Of a stretch of DNA of 64,000 nt, positions 8,626-16,228 are shown in pieces (within the stretch, counting starts at the first letter, position 1; every line of letters begins with the position of its first letter). The translations under genes were made by a program, and so were the position numbers. A model generated the notes under the pieces. The model did no database searches and had not been told where the DNA came from. It saw only the letters and a list, made by a program, of their open reading frames with translations. The stretch is taken from the NCBI GenBank assembly GCA_023457255.1, contig JAEWMB010000015.1:15992-79991 (forward strand). The letters run 5' to 3'. The DNA is from Bacillota bacterium. GTDB taxonomy: Bacteria; Bacillota; Clostridia; Lachnospirales; Lachnospiraceae.

Positions 8626-10494
8626 ATGAGCCTAATGGGTAGCTTATATATAGGCGTATCTGGATTAAATGTCAGTCAAAATGGTCTGAATACCACGGGG
8701 CATAATCTTGCAAACGTAGAAACAGAGGGTTATGTTAGACAGCAAACAGTATTACAGACATCTCAATATCGAACAATAGGACAATCGTACATTTCCCCAA
8801 TGCAAACAGGCCTTGGAGCAGAAACTGCTGCTGTTCGCCAGGTTAGAGATATCTTCTTGGATAGATCATACCGCCAAGAGCTTGGGCGCCGAGGTTTCTA
8901 TGATTCTCAGTATGAAACAGTATCCGAAATTGAAAACTTAATGGGTGAGCTTGAAGGAGTTGCATTTCAGGATTCGATTGCAGATTTTTGGAACAACTTG
9001 CAAGAACTTGCCAAGGAACCGGATAGTTTGGTAAAGCGGGCTTCTCTGGTACAAACAAGTGTCAACTTCATAGAGCGGGCTGAGAATTTATACAAACAGC
9101 TTCGGGATTATCAGTTAAATTTGAATTTGAAGATAACGAATACTATTTCTCGTATCAATGAAATCGGAGATGAGATTACAAAGTTAAATGATAGAATATG
9201 TGCTTATGAAAGCAATAGATATGAAAATGCGAATGACCTAAGAGATACGAGAAATAAACTCTTGGATGAATTATCCCAAATGATAACAATTACATATCGG
9301 GAGAACGCAGAAGGCAGAGTTACTGTAAATGCGGAAGGAGTTCCATTTGTCACAGAGGATGTTACGCATCATATGGGGACCATGACAGTTACGCAGATTA
9401 GGCAGCGTGAACTTGGTTCAGAGGAGTTTAACAAGGATGCCACCGGTGCCATGGAAAACTCGGAGATGTTAATTCCTGTTTGGCCAACTTATGGTGATGT
9501 TGAGGTGTTTAATCGTGATTTAATTCCGAATTCAGCGGATAATTCCGATATTGGATCTTTAAAAGGCTTAATTCTGGCAAGGGGTACAAAAGTAGCAAAG
9601 GCGACGGATATACCAATAGCTCCAAACCAAGACGACTATTTGGACGAATTTGGAGCGTTAAAGGAAGCAGTCTATGGGCAGGCATTCAAAGAATATAAAG
9701 AAGCTGTTAAGACATACAACAAAACAATAGAACCTTCAATCGTAATGTCAGCGCAGGCTCAATACGATCAATTGATTCATGGTATTGTTACAACCATTAA
9801 TGATATCTTATGCCCAAACAAAGAAGTAGTCATTGCAGCGGGGACCGCGGTTGAACTTCCGAACGGCGGTACCTATACTTATGAAGAAGATACGGTTATA
9901 AAGATTTTTGATGACGAAAATGCACCGATCGGCATTAACGGTGAGGGCGGAACGGAGTTATTCAGCCGTAAATCCATGCCTCGTTATACAGATTATCAAG
10001 AGATAACATTGGCAAATGGGGATATGATTCGCGCTAAGATTTATAATGAGGAAGATTCTACAAACAATTATTCTTTATATACGGTTGGTGAGTTGGTTGT
10101 AAATCAGGAGATGATTGAAGATAAGTCAAAGATACCTTTAAGCCAGAGTTCCAATACGGGTGATTACGATATAAAGACTACGGAGAGATTGTTAAAGGCG
10201 TGGCAGGAGCCATTTGCAACACTATCTCCGAATACACTGACAAAGTCTAATTTTAATGATTATTACAACTCTTTTATCGGCAGCATTGCAACTACCGGTG
10301 AGCGTTATGATACAATTGTAAAAAGTCAGGAAGGCATGGTCACAAGCATTGAAAATCAACGGCAGTCAGTTCTTGGTGTATCTTCGGATGATGAACTTAC
10401 AAACTTAATTAAATTTCAACATGCTTATAATGCAGCAGCCAGATATATGAATGTGATTGACCAGATGTTAGAGCATATTGTAACAAGAATATAG
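8626..10494 (+). CDS. flgK: Flagellar hook-associated protein FlgK (first copy)
   Basis: The first hook-filament junction protein, exported through the flagellar type III system. The 622-residue product has the conserved N-terminal rod/hook segment (GLNVSQNGLNTTGHNLANVETEGYVRQ, about residues 14-40) and the C-terminal coiled-coil ending with LTNLIKFQHAYNAAARYMNVIDQMLEHIV. Both ends pair in the assembled tube. The middle, about residues 200-480, is a variable surface domain. GAGAGGTG precedes ATG 8626; an internal ATG four codons on is a weaker alternative. It is followed by a second FlgK-type gene, so this organism encodes two junction-type proteins in tandem. Confidence 0.93.
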   Translation: MSLMGSLYIGVSGLNVSQNGLNTTGHNLANVETEGYVRQQTVLQTSQYRTIGQSYISPMQTGLGAETAAVRQVRDIFLDRSYRQELGRRGFYDSQYETVSEIENLMGELEGVAFQDSIADFWNNLQELAKEPDSLVKRASLVQTSVNFIERAENLYKQLRDYQLNLNLKITNTISRINEIGDEITKLNDRICAYESNRYENANDLRDTRNKLLDELSQMITITYRENAEGRVTVNAEGVPFVTEDVTHHMGTMTVTQIRQRELGSEEFNKDATGAMENSEMLIPVWPTYGDVEVFNRDLIPNSADNSDIGSLKGLILARGTKVAKATDIPIAPNQDDYLDEFGALKEAVYGQAFKEYKEAVKTYNKTIEPSIVMSAQAQYDQLIHGIVTTINDILCPNKEVVIAAGTAVELPNGGTYTYEEDTVIKIFDDENAPIGINGEGGTELFSRKSMPRYTDYQEITLANGDMIRAKIYNEEDSTNNYSLYTVGELVVNQEMIEDKSKIPLSQSSNTGDYDIKTTERLLKAWQEPFATLSPNTLTKSNFNDYYNSFIGSIATTGERYDTIVKSQEGMVTSIENQRQSVLGVSSDDELTNLIKFQHAYNAAARYMNVIDQMLEHIVTRI

Positions 10495-10595
10495 TCTTCT
10501 TTTGAAGATGCTGGAAAAAGAATAGGCAAAGCCAGAAGAAAAAATAGAGGAAAGATCTATTTAACATAATTCGAAAAGACGAAAGAGGTGAGTAA

Positions 10596-12437
10596 ATGCC
10601 ATCTACATTTTTTGGACTTTCCATAGGTAATAGCGGACTGTATGCTTCGCAGGCAGGACTGAATACCACTGCTCATAATATTGCAAATGTTGAAACAGAA
10701 GGTTTCTCAAGACAAGTGGCAAAACAACAGGCTGGAACAGCCCTTCGCGTGAATAGTTCCTATGGTATGGTAGGTACAGGTGTCGATATCATGGGAGTAA
10801 CTCAGATACGTGACGAATACTATGATTTAAAATTTATGAAAAACAACACCATGTATGGAGCATACTCCACCAAAGAGTATTATCTAACCTCCATTGAGAA
10901 TTATTTTAATGAAGTAAAGCTAGAGGGTTTTTTGACCAATTTTGATAATATGTACAATAGCCTTCAAGAATTAAGTAAGCAGCCGGAGGACTTAACGGTA
11001 CGTACTCAGGTTATGAATATGGCACAAAGTACCTGCGATTATGTGAATTCACTTACTACCAGTTTAAGTCGTTTGCAGGAGGAATGCAATTTTGAAATTA
11101 AAAATCAAGTGGAGCGTGTAAATTCTTTAGCGCAGCAGATTGCTATTGTTACTAAGCAGATTAATACGATTGAAGTGGGCGGAGGTACCGCAAATGATCT
11201 GCGCGATCAACGGGCCTTAATGGTAGAGGAGCTATCCGGGTTTGCGACAGTAAGTGTTTCGGAGCGAATTGTTGGAGATAATGTTGGTGTTACAAGCTAT
11301 ACCGTAAAATTAGATGGGCAGACATTAGTTGATACCTATCAGGCAGGCCAATTAAAGGTTGTACCTAGAGATTCCAAGGTAAATCAACTGGATGCAAATG
11401 GTTTATACGATGTATGCTGGAGCAATGGGCAGCCTGTGAATTTGAATAGCCCGACCATGGGAGGAACCCTAAAAGCCTTGCTGCAAGTACGTGATGGCAA
11501 CAATAAAGAAGGCTATCAGGGGAAAGTAACAGCAAGTGCCGGGGATACAACGATAACGGTAACTTCTACGAATAAAAATAATGTGGAAGATTTAAATATT
11601 GCAACCAATGGTATTATTACAATAGGAAATCGCGAGTATCGATATAGCGGGTTTGCGGTAACAAAGGATGAAGATACCGGAGAGTTTAGCTACGAATTTT
11701 CTCTAGACGAAGAAGTTAAGGTAGAGGTGACGGATGAGGGTGCTTCTATTGGGCAGCAGATAGAGTACAAAGGAATTCCTTATTATATGGCACAACTGAA
11801 TAAGTTCGCGAGGACCTATGCCAAGGCCTTCAATGAGGTACATAAATCAGGACAGGATTTAAATGGTGCTCAGGGCTTAGATTTCTTTAACGGCATAGAT
11901 GTGGTGACAGGAAAGAATTTTATTTTTGATCAGTCGCCTTCGGATGAAGGAAATGGATATTTGTTTACTTCAAAAACAGGAGCTTATGCAGCAGACTATG
12001 CCGATGAACCAAATTATGCTTCTTATTATTTACTCACTGCAAACACCTTTGGTGTAACAAAGGCAGTTGCAGCAGACCCCAAAAAATTAGCCACCGCATC
12101 TTCCATAGAAAATGGTGTTGCTAACGCTGATAATGTTGAGAAGTTACTTGCATTAAAAGATGATGTTACTATGTTTGGCCAGGGAAAACCGGCACAATTT
12201 TTTCAGACGCTTGTAGCAGAGATTGGTATTGATGCGAAACAAGCAGGTAATTTTGCTAAAAATCAAAAGGACATTCTAGATGCGGTTCAAAATCAACGAT
12301 TATCTATCAGCGGTGTTGACCAGGAAGAAGAGGCGATGAGCCTAGTACGTTACCAAAATGCTTATAATTTATCCGCAAAGGTAATTTCTGTGATGGACCA
12401 GATATATGATAGACTTATTAATTACATGGGTGCATAG
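10596..12437 (+). CDS. flgK: Flagellar hook-associated protein FlgK (second, divergent copy)
   Basis: A 613-residue paralog of the preceding gene. It keeps the FlgK ends: SIGNSGLYASQAGLNTTAHN and NIANVETEGFSRQ near residues 9-40, and a C-terminus with SLVRYQNAYNLSAKVISVMDQIYDRLINYMG. The central domain differs strongly from the first copy, including a segment rich in V, T and D near residues 310-390. GAAAGAGGTGAG sits before ATG 10596. Either both build the junction, or one replaces the other in some filaments; the sequence cannot decide. Calling it FlgK rather than FlgE or FlgL rests on length, position and the C-terminal block. Confidence 0.9.
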   Translation: MPSTFFGLSIGNSGLYASQAGLNTTAHNIANVETEGFSRQVAKQQAGTALRVNSSYGMVGTGVDIMGVTQIRDEYYDLKFMKNNTMYGAYSTKEYYLTSIENYFNEVKLEGFLTNFDNMYNSLQELSKQPEDLTVRTQVMNMAQSTCDYVNSLTTSLSRLQEECNFEIKNQVERVNSLAQQIAIVTKQINTIEVGGGTANDLRDQRALMVEELSGFATVSVSERIVGDNVGVTSYTVKLDGQTLVDTYQAGQLKVVPRDSKVNQLDANGLYDVCWSNGQPVNLNSPTMGGTLKALLQVRDGNNKEGYQGKVTASAGDTTITVTSTNKNNVEDLNIATNGIITIGNREYRYSGFAVTKDEDTGEFSYEFSLDEEVKVEVTDEGASIGQQIEYKGIPYYMAQLNKFARTYAKAFNEVHKSGQDLNGAQGLDFFNGIDVVTGKNFIFDQSPSDEGNGYLFTSKTGAYAADYADEPNYASYYLLTANTFGVTKAVAADPKKLATASSIENGVANADNVEKLLALKDDVTMFGQGKPAQFFQTLVAEIGIDAKQAGNFAKNQKDILDAVQNQRLSISGVDQEEEAMSLVRYQNAYNLSAKVISVMDQIYDRLINYMGA

Positions 12438-12509
12438 GTTCACACGGCTTACTAAGCAGGCACATGTTTCCGTGGGAAGAAAAGAACCTTTACACTTTCC
12501 GCTAAAGAA

Positions 12510-12545
12510 GCACGAAAATCGCGTGCAGGAATGGAGAAAAGTATG
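12510..12545 (+). repeat. Pre-start hairpin element, copy 4 (before flgL)
   Basis: GCACG (12510-12514) pairs with CGTGC (12522-12526), loop AAAATCG, followed at once by AGGAATGGAG and ATG 12543. Confidence 0.6.
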
Positions 12546-14075
12546 AGAATTACAAATAAAATGATGACGAACAATGTTCTTTATAATATTAACAACAATA
12601 AGAACAGTCTGTCTAAATTAGAGCAGCAATACTCCACCGGTAAGAAGATCCAGCGTCCTTCGGAAGATCCAATTATTGCAGTACGTGCATTGAAACTTCG
12701 TACCAATCTTACAGAACTGAATCAATATTATGAGAAAAATATTCCGGATGCATTAGCATGGATGGATTTAACGGAGGGGTCTTTGGGTAATATCAATGAG
12801 ATATTAACAAAGATACACACATATTGTGTAAACGGCTCCAATGATACGTTAACGGAAGAGGACAGAAACAGCCTTGCGGTTAACTTACAGCAGCTAAAGG
12901 ATCAAATTTATCAGGAAGGCAATACAAACTATGCAGGCAGATATGTTTTCAGTGGTTACAAGACAGATTCCAGTCTGGTTTTTCCTGAGACTACTTCAGA
13001 CTATAACTATGTAATTACGGAAAAGTTAAGTTCAGCCAATTTGGATATCATCCGAAGGTCAATTAATTCCTTTAACCTAAATTCTTATGATTCAGATGCA
13101 CCACTCAATACTAATTTTGATGAAAAGCCAAATTACATCACTGCGCACCGATTAAGATTGGCATACAATAATTTAAAGAGTTTAGATGAAGGACAAATAA
13201 AGATTGAATTTGCAGAGCAGGATGCGGACGGTAATGTAATTCTTGACGGTGAAGGAAATAGAACGTATACTGAATATGGTGATATTATTGAATCTAAGTT
13301 ATCCACAGATGAGGGCGCATATACACCGCCGGATGGAACCATATATTATTTAGCGGATACCGGGGAATTGATATTACCGGAGGATGTATACCAGGAATTC
13401 CGTGATAAAGCAGAGATCAAGGTTACCTATGAGAAAAATTCTTTTATAAAGAATGACTTAAAGCCGGAGCATTATTTTGATTGTGTACAGACGGATCTAA
13501 CCAGCGATGATCTTGAAGAGCGTACGTTTACAAAGCAAAATCAGGAGATTCGCTATGAGGTTAACTTTAGCCAATCAATGGTGATTAACACACAAGGAAG
13601 TGATTCCATCACGCATGGAATTGGAAGAACTATTGATGATATTATTTTTGCCGTTAATGATGTGATCGAAGTTGAGAAAAAGATTACGGAAGTTAAAAAG
13701 ATGTTAGAAAGCGGAAATATAACAGAGGATCAGAAGTCAACATTGAATCAAGCATTAGAGGTTCTGACGACAGAGAAGACTCTAAAAGATGAGGTAATGC
13801 AAAAAACATTTGGAAGTGCTCTTACGGGAATAAAAGGGCAGCAGAATATCATTAATGTTGCGGTTGCCGATTTGGGTAGCCGTTCTGCTAGAATACAACT
13901 GACCGAAAGTCGTTTATCGATGGAACAAGTCGATTTTGAGGATTTACTCTCTAAGAATGAAGAAGCAGACATTGTAGATACGGTAATCAAATTAAAGTCA
14001 CAGGAAACCATATATAATTCCTCTTTGTCTGCAGCAGCTAAGATTGTAAAGAATTCGTTATTAGATTTCCTATAG
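12543..14075 (+). CDS. flgL: Flagellar hook-associated protein FlgL
   Basis: The second junction protein, which joins FlgK to the flagellin filament. The 510-residue product begins MRITNKMMTNNVLYNI, then LEQQYSTGKKIQRPSEDPI (about residues 27-45), a flagellin-like N-terminal coil. The C-terminal coil contains NVAVADLGSRSARIQL and ends KNSLLDFL. A block of about residues 200-340, with many acidic residues, is an insertion relative to short FlgL proteins (about 300 residues). I chose ATG 12543, six bases after GGAG at 12533-12536; the ATG at 12531 overlaps the pre-start element. Two further copies of the last codons of this gene follow in the intergenic space. Confidence 0.9.
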   Translation: MRITNKMMTNNVLYNINNNKNSLSKLEQQYSTGKKIQRPSEDPIIAVRALKLRTNLTELNQYYEKNIPDALAWMDLTEGSLGNINEILTKIHTYCVNGSNDTLTEEDRNSLAVNLQQLKDQIYQEGNTNYAGRYVFSGYKTDSSLVFPETTSDYNYVITEKLSSANLDIIRRSINSFNLNSYDSDAPLNTNFDEKPNYITAHRLRLAYNNLKSLDEGQIKIEFAEQDADGNVILDGEGNRTYTEYGDIIESKLSTDEGAYTPPDGTIYYLADTGELILPEDVYQEFRDKAEIKVTYEKNSFIKNDLKPEHYFDCVQTDLTSDDLEERTFTKQNQEIRYEVNFSQSMVINTQGSDSITHGIGRTIDDIIFAVNDVIEVEKKITEVKKMLESGNITEDQKSTLNQALEVLTTEKTLKDEVMQKTFGSALTGIKGQQNIINVAVADLGSRSARIQLTESRLSMEQVDFEDLLSKNEEADIVDTVIKLKSQETIYNSSLSAAAKIVKNSLLDFL

Positions 14076-14184
14076 AATAGGAATAGGAATCTCATTCTTA
14101 AGAATTCGTTATTAAATTTTCTGTAAAAAGAGGTATGGAAGGCTTATTCTTAAGAATTCGCTATTAGATTTTCTGTAGAATAGG
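14049..14184 (+). repeat. Three tandem copies of the flgL 3' end
   Basis: A unit of about 33 bases starting AAGAATTCG occurs at 14049-14081 (inside flgL, with its stop), 14100-14133 and 14152-14184, with periods of 51 and 52 bases. Each copy would encode KNSLL(D/N)FL and a stop. Copies 1 and 3 differ at three positions within that octapeptide, and all three changes are synonymous. Confidence 0.75.
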
Positions 14185-14211
14185 CAGTAATGGCAGAAAG
14201 GAAGAGTACTT

Positions 14212-14682
14212 ATGGTAATAGCAACAAAGCACTTTGGTGAGATAGAGTTAGAAGAAGATAAAATCTTAACTTTTGATCATGGGATATTTGGATTTGAAAA
14301 TTGCAAACGTTATACTATTCTATATAATGGAGAGGACGAGAATAGCAGTGTAATCTCTTGGTTACAAAGTCTGGATGAGGTATCCCTTGCGTTACCTATT
14401 ATTCAACCTAGCTATGTGATTGAAAATTATAACCCGGTCATAGAGGATGAGTTATTGGTCGCTTTGGGCAATATTAAAGAGGAGAATATTGTTGTTTTTT
14501 TAACATTGACAGTACCTTCAGACTTGACTAAAATGACATCAAATCTGAAAGCTCCAATTATAATCAATACCGCGAATAAGAAGGGCTGCCAGGTTGTAGT
14601 TGAAGACCCTAATTATGTAGTTAAGTATCCGGTATATGAGATATTTCAGAATAGGGCCAAGAAGGAGGATGGAGAATGTTAG
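14212..14682 (+). CDS. fliW: Flagellar assembly factor FliW
   Basis: A 156-residue protein that binds flagellin and also the carbon-storage regulator CsrA. Free flagellin takes FliW away from CsrA, which then represses flagellin translation (established in Bacillus subtilis). Family features include the start TKHFGEIELEEDKILTF, the block FDHGIFGFENCKRYTILY (about residues 24-41), SWLQSLDEVSLALPII (about 49-64) and a C-terminal PNYVVKYPVYEI. The gene overlaps csrA by seven bases, which fits stoichiometric expression of the two partners. GAAAGGAAGAG lies before ATG 14212. Confidence 0.95.
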   Translation: MVIATKHFGEIELEEDKILTFDHGIFGFENCKRYTILYNGEDENSSVISWLQSLDEVSLALPIIQPSYVIENYNPVIEDELLVALGNIKEENIVVFLTLTVPSDLTKMTSNLKAPIIINTANKKGCQVVVEDPNYVVKYPVYEIFQNRAKKEDGEC

Positions 14683-14894
14683 CGTTATCAAGGAAATTAA
14701 ATGAATCCATCATGCTTGGCAATGACATTGAAATCACTATCTTAGAAATAAAGGGTGATCAAGTAAAGGTTGGTATTAATGCACCAAAATCAGTACCGAT
14801 TTATCGAAAGGAAATATATCTTCAAATTCAGGAGTCGAATAAGGAGGCTATTGATGGAAGTGTTTCCTTGGAGAATATACGTAAGTTATTTTAA
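14676..14894 (+). CDS. csrA: Carbon storage regulator CsrA, RNA-binding translational repressor
   Basis: A 72-residue dimeric RNA-binding protein that recognises GGA in hairpin loops and at Shine-Dalgarno sites. It starts MLALSRKLNESIMLG, with the RNA-contacting strand at residues 2-8 and a second contact region near VGINAPKSVPIYRKEIY (about residues 32-48), both intact. The start codon lies inside fliW, with GAAGGAGG at 14661-14668. A terminator follows about 90 bases on, so csrA closes the flgM operon. Its likely targets, hairpins with GGA loops before both flagellin genes, lie 4.7 and 5.9 kb downstream. Confidence 0.95.
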   Translation: MLALSRKLNESIMLGNDIEITILEIKGDQVKVGINAPKSVPIYRKEIYLQIQESNKEAIDGSVSLENIRKLF

Positions 14895-14981
14895 AATGTT
14901 ATAATTGCTAGTATATTTAAGCTTTTTATTCAGTGGTTTATCCTATAGGATTTGCAATATAAGAATCCTTAATATATGGGA

Positions 14982-15028
14982 GGGGCTTTGACGGGAGGTT
15001 AGCACCAGTCATGGCCCCGTTTTGTTTT
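14982..15028 (+). terminator. Terminator after csrA
   Basis: GGGGC..GAC (14982-14992) pairs with GTC..GCCCC (15008-15018) around an internal loop, followed by GTTTTGTTTT. It ends the flgM-csrA operon. Confidence 0.65.
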
Positions 15029-15131
15029 CAAAGAGGAAGAAAACGGAATGAAATTTTATATGCTGAGGTTTGTTTATAGTGTATAGCTGCTAATATAGCG
15101 TGGTATGTAAATACCGGAATGGAGGTGTTGT

Positions 15132-15620
15132 ATGGAGTCTGAAGAAATGATAAAGGCATATTTAAGTGCATTAATTATTAGTTTAGGGAAAAAGGAACAA
15201 GTGCTTACTAGACTAATAGCAATAACCAAAAAACAAAAGATTGCATTAGAAGCTCAGCCGCCAAATTTAGAGGAATTTAAATCAGAAGTATCGCAAAAGG
15301 AGGAACTAATCAAAGAGATTAATGAGCTGGATATACAATTTGAGTTGTTGTTTCATAAAGTAAAAGGCTGCATTATAAATGGGATAACTGAGTTTGCTGT
15401 TGAAATTCAAAAGATGCAAAAGATGATTCCCATAGTTGTTGAACTTGGGGTTACTCTAAGGGGACTGGAACAGAATAATAAAATGAAATTGGAACGTATT
15501 GCTTCGATGAAAGGAAAAGAAGCTGTGAATACGAAAAAGAGCAGTAAATCTGTTGCAGACTATTATCGGGCGATTAACAATTTAAAGGATAGTAAGACTT
15601 TGTTGGATCAAAAGAAGTAA
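15132..15620 (+). CDS. FlgN/FliT-like flagellar chaperone candidate
   Basis: A 162-residue, nearly all-helical protein between csrA and flaG. A heptad-like stretch around residues 45-80 (SQKEELIKEINELDIQFELL) resembles the core helix of FlgN-type export chaperones. The tail ends DYYRAINNL...LDQKK, which matches the C-terminal pattern YYKSMNG...FMDKRK of the second such gene after fliS. I infer that the two are paralogs. ATG 15132 follows GGAGG at 15121-15125. Its client is unknown; FliD, encoded shortly downstream, is a reasonable guess. It could instead be an unrelated small helical flagellar protein. Confidence 0.65.
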   Translation: MESEEMIKAYLSALIISLGKKEQVLTRLIAITKKQKIALEAQPPNLEEFKSEVSQKEELIKEINELDIQFELLFHKVKGCIINGITEFAVEIQKMQKMIPIVVELGVTLRGLEQNNKMKLERIASMKGKEAVNTKKSSKSVADYYRAINNLKDSKTLLDQKK

Positions 15621-15830
15621 TGAAATTTACTGCAATGGACAATATGGCGGGAAATATATTGGGAACTAAATCAATTAGAGACTCAACTAATTTATTTTTA
15701 AGTAATAACAGGTTTAATAGATATTTTTGACAAGAGCTCTTTACAAAATTGAAAAGGTGACGATATATACATAAGACAGAGTAAATTTGCATAAAAAGGA
15801 TATTTATATAGTTCACACGGAGGTGGAGTT

Positions 15831-16214
15831 ATGGAGATGAAATCCATAAATGGAATGGCAAATTACGCAGAGTCACCGGCAATAATCCCTACGGTAGGGA
15901 AATCGGGAACTGCAGCGGTATCACCAATACAGAAAAAATCATCATCGGAAGGCATGGACATGCCGAACAATGAGACTAATAATCAGTCAAATGAGAAGCA
16001 GATTAAGTCAGCGGTTGATAAAGCCAATAAGGCAATGAAGCATACACAGACAAGATGCGAGTTTTCTTACCATGAACCAACAAAGAGCATATCAATTAAG
16101 ATAATTGATACACAGACAGACGAGGTGTTACGGGAAGTTCCACCGGAAAAGATTCTTGATATGGTGGAGAAGATGTGGGAGATGGCGGGATTACTTGTTG
16201 ACGAAAAAAGATAA
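15831..16214 (+). CDS. flaG: FlaG family flagellar protein
   Basis: A 127-residue protein encoded directly before the filament cap gene, where FlaG usually is. FlaG proteins affect filament length, but the mechanism is not well defined. The first 65 residues are low-complexity and polar. The conserved domain follows: CEFSYHEPTKSISIKIIDTQTDEVLREVPPEKILDMVEKMWEM, about residues 75-118, where RE(V/I)PPEKILDM is the family signature. ATG 15831 has GGAGG at 15820-15824. Its stop is overlapped by the ribosome site of fliD, so the two are co-translated. Confidence 0.92.
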   Translation: MEMKSINGMANYAESPAIIPTVGKSGTAAVSPIQKKSSSEGMDMPNNETNNQSNEKQIKSAVDKANKAMKHTQTRCEFSYHEPTKSISIKIIDTQTDEVLREVPPEKILDMVEKMWEMAGLLVDEKR

Positions 16215-16228
16215 GGAGGTTATGAAAT

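Noticed and set aside
15743..15775. GACGATAT as a sigma-28 promoter for flaG
   Set aside because: The -10 is good but no acceptable -35; too weak to list as a feature.
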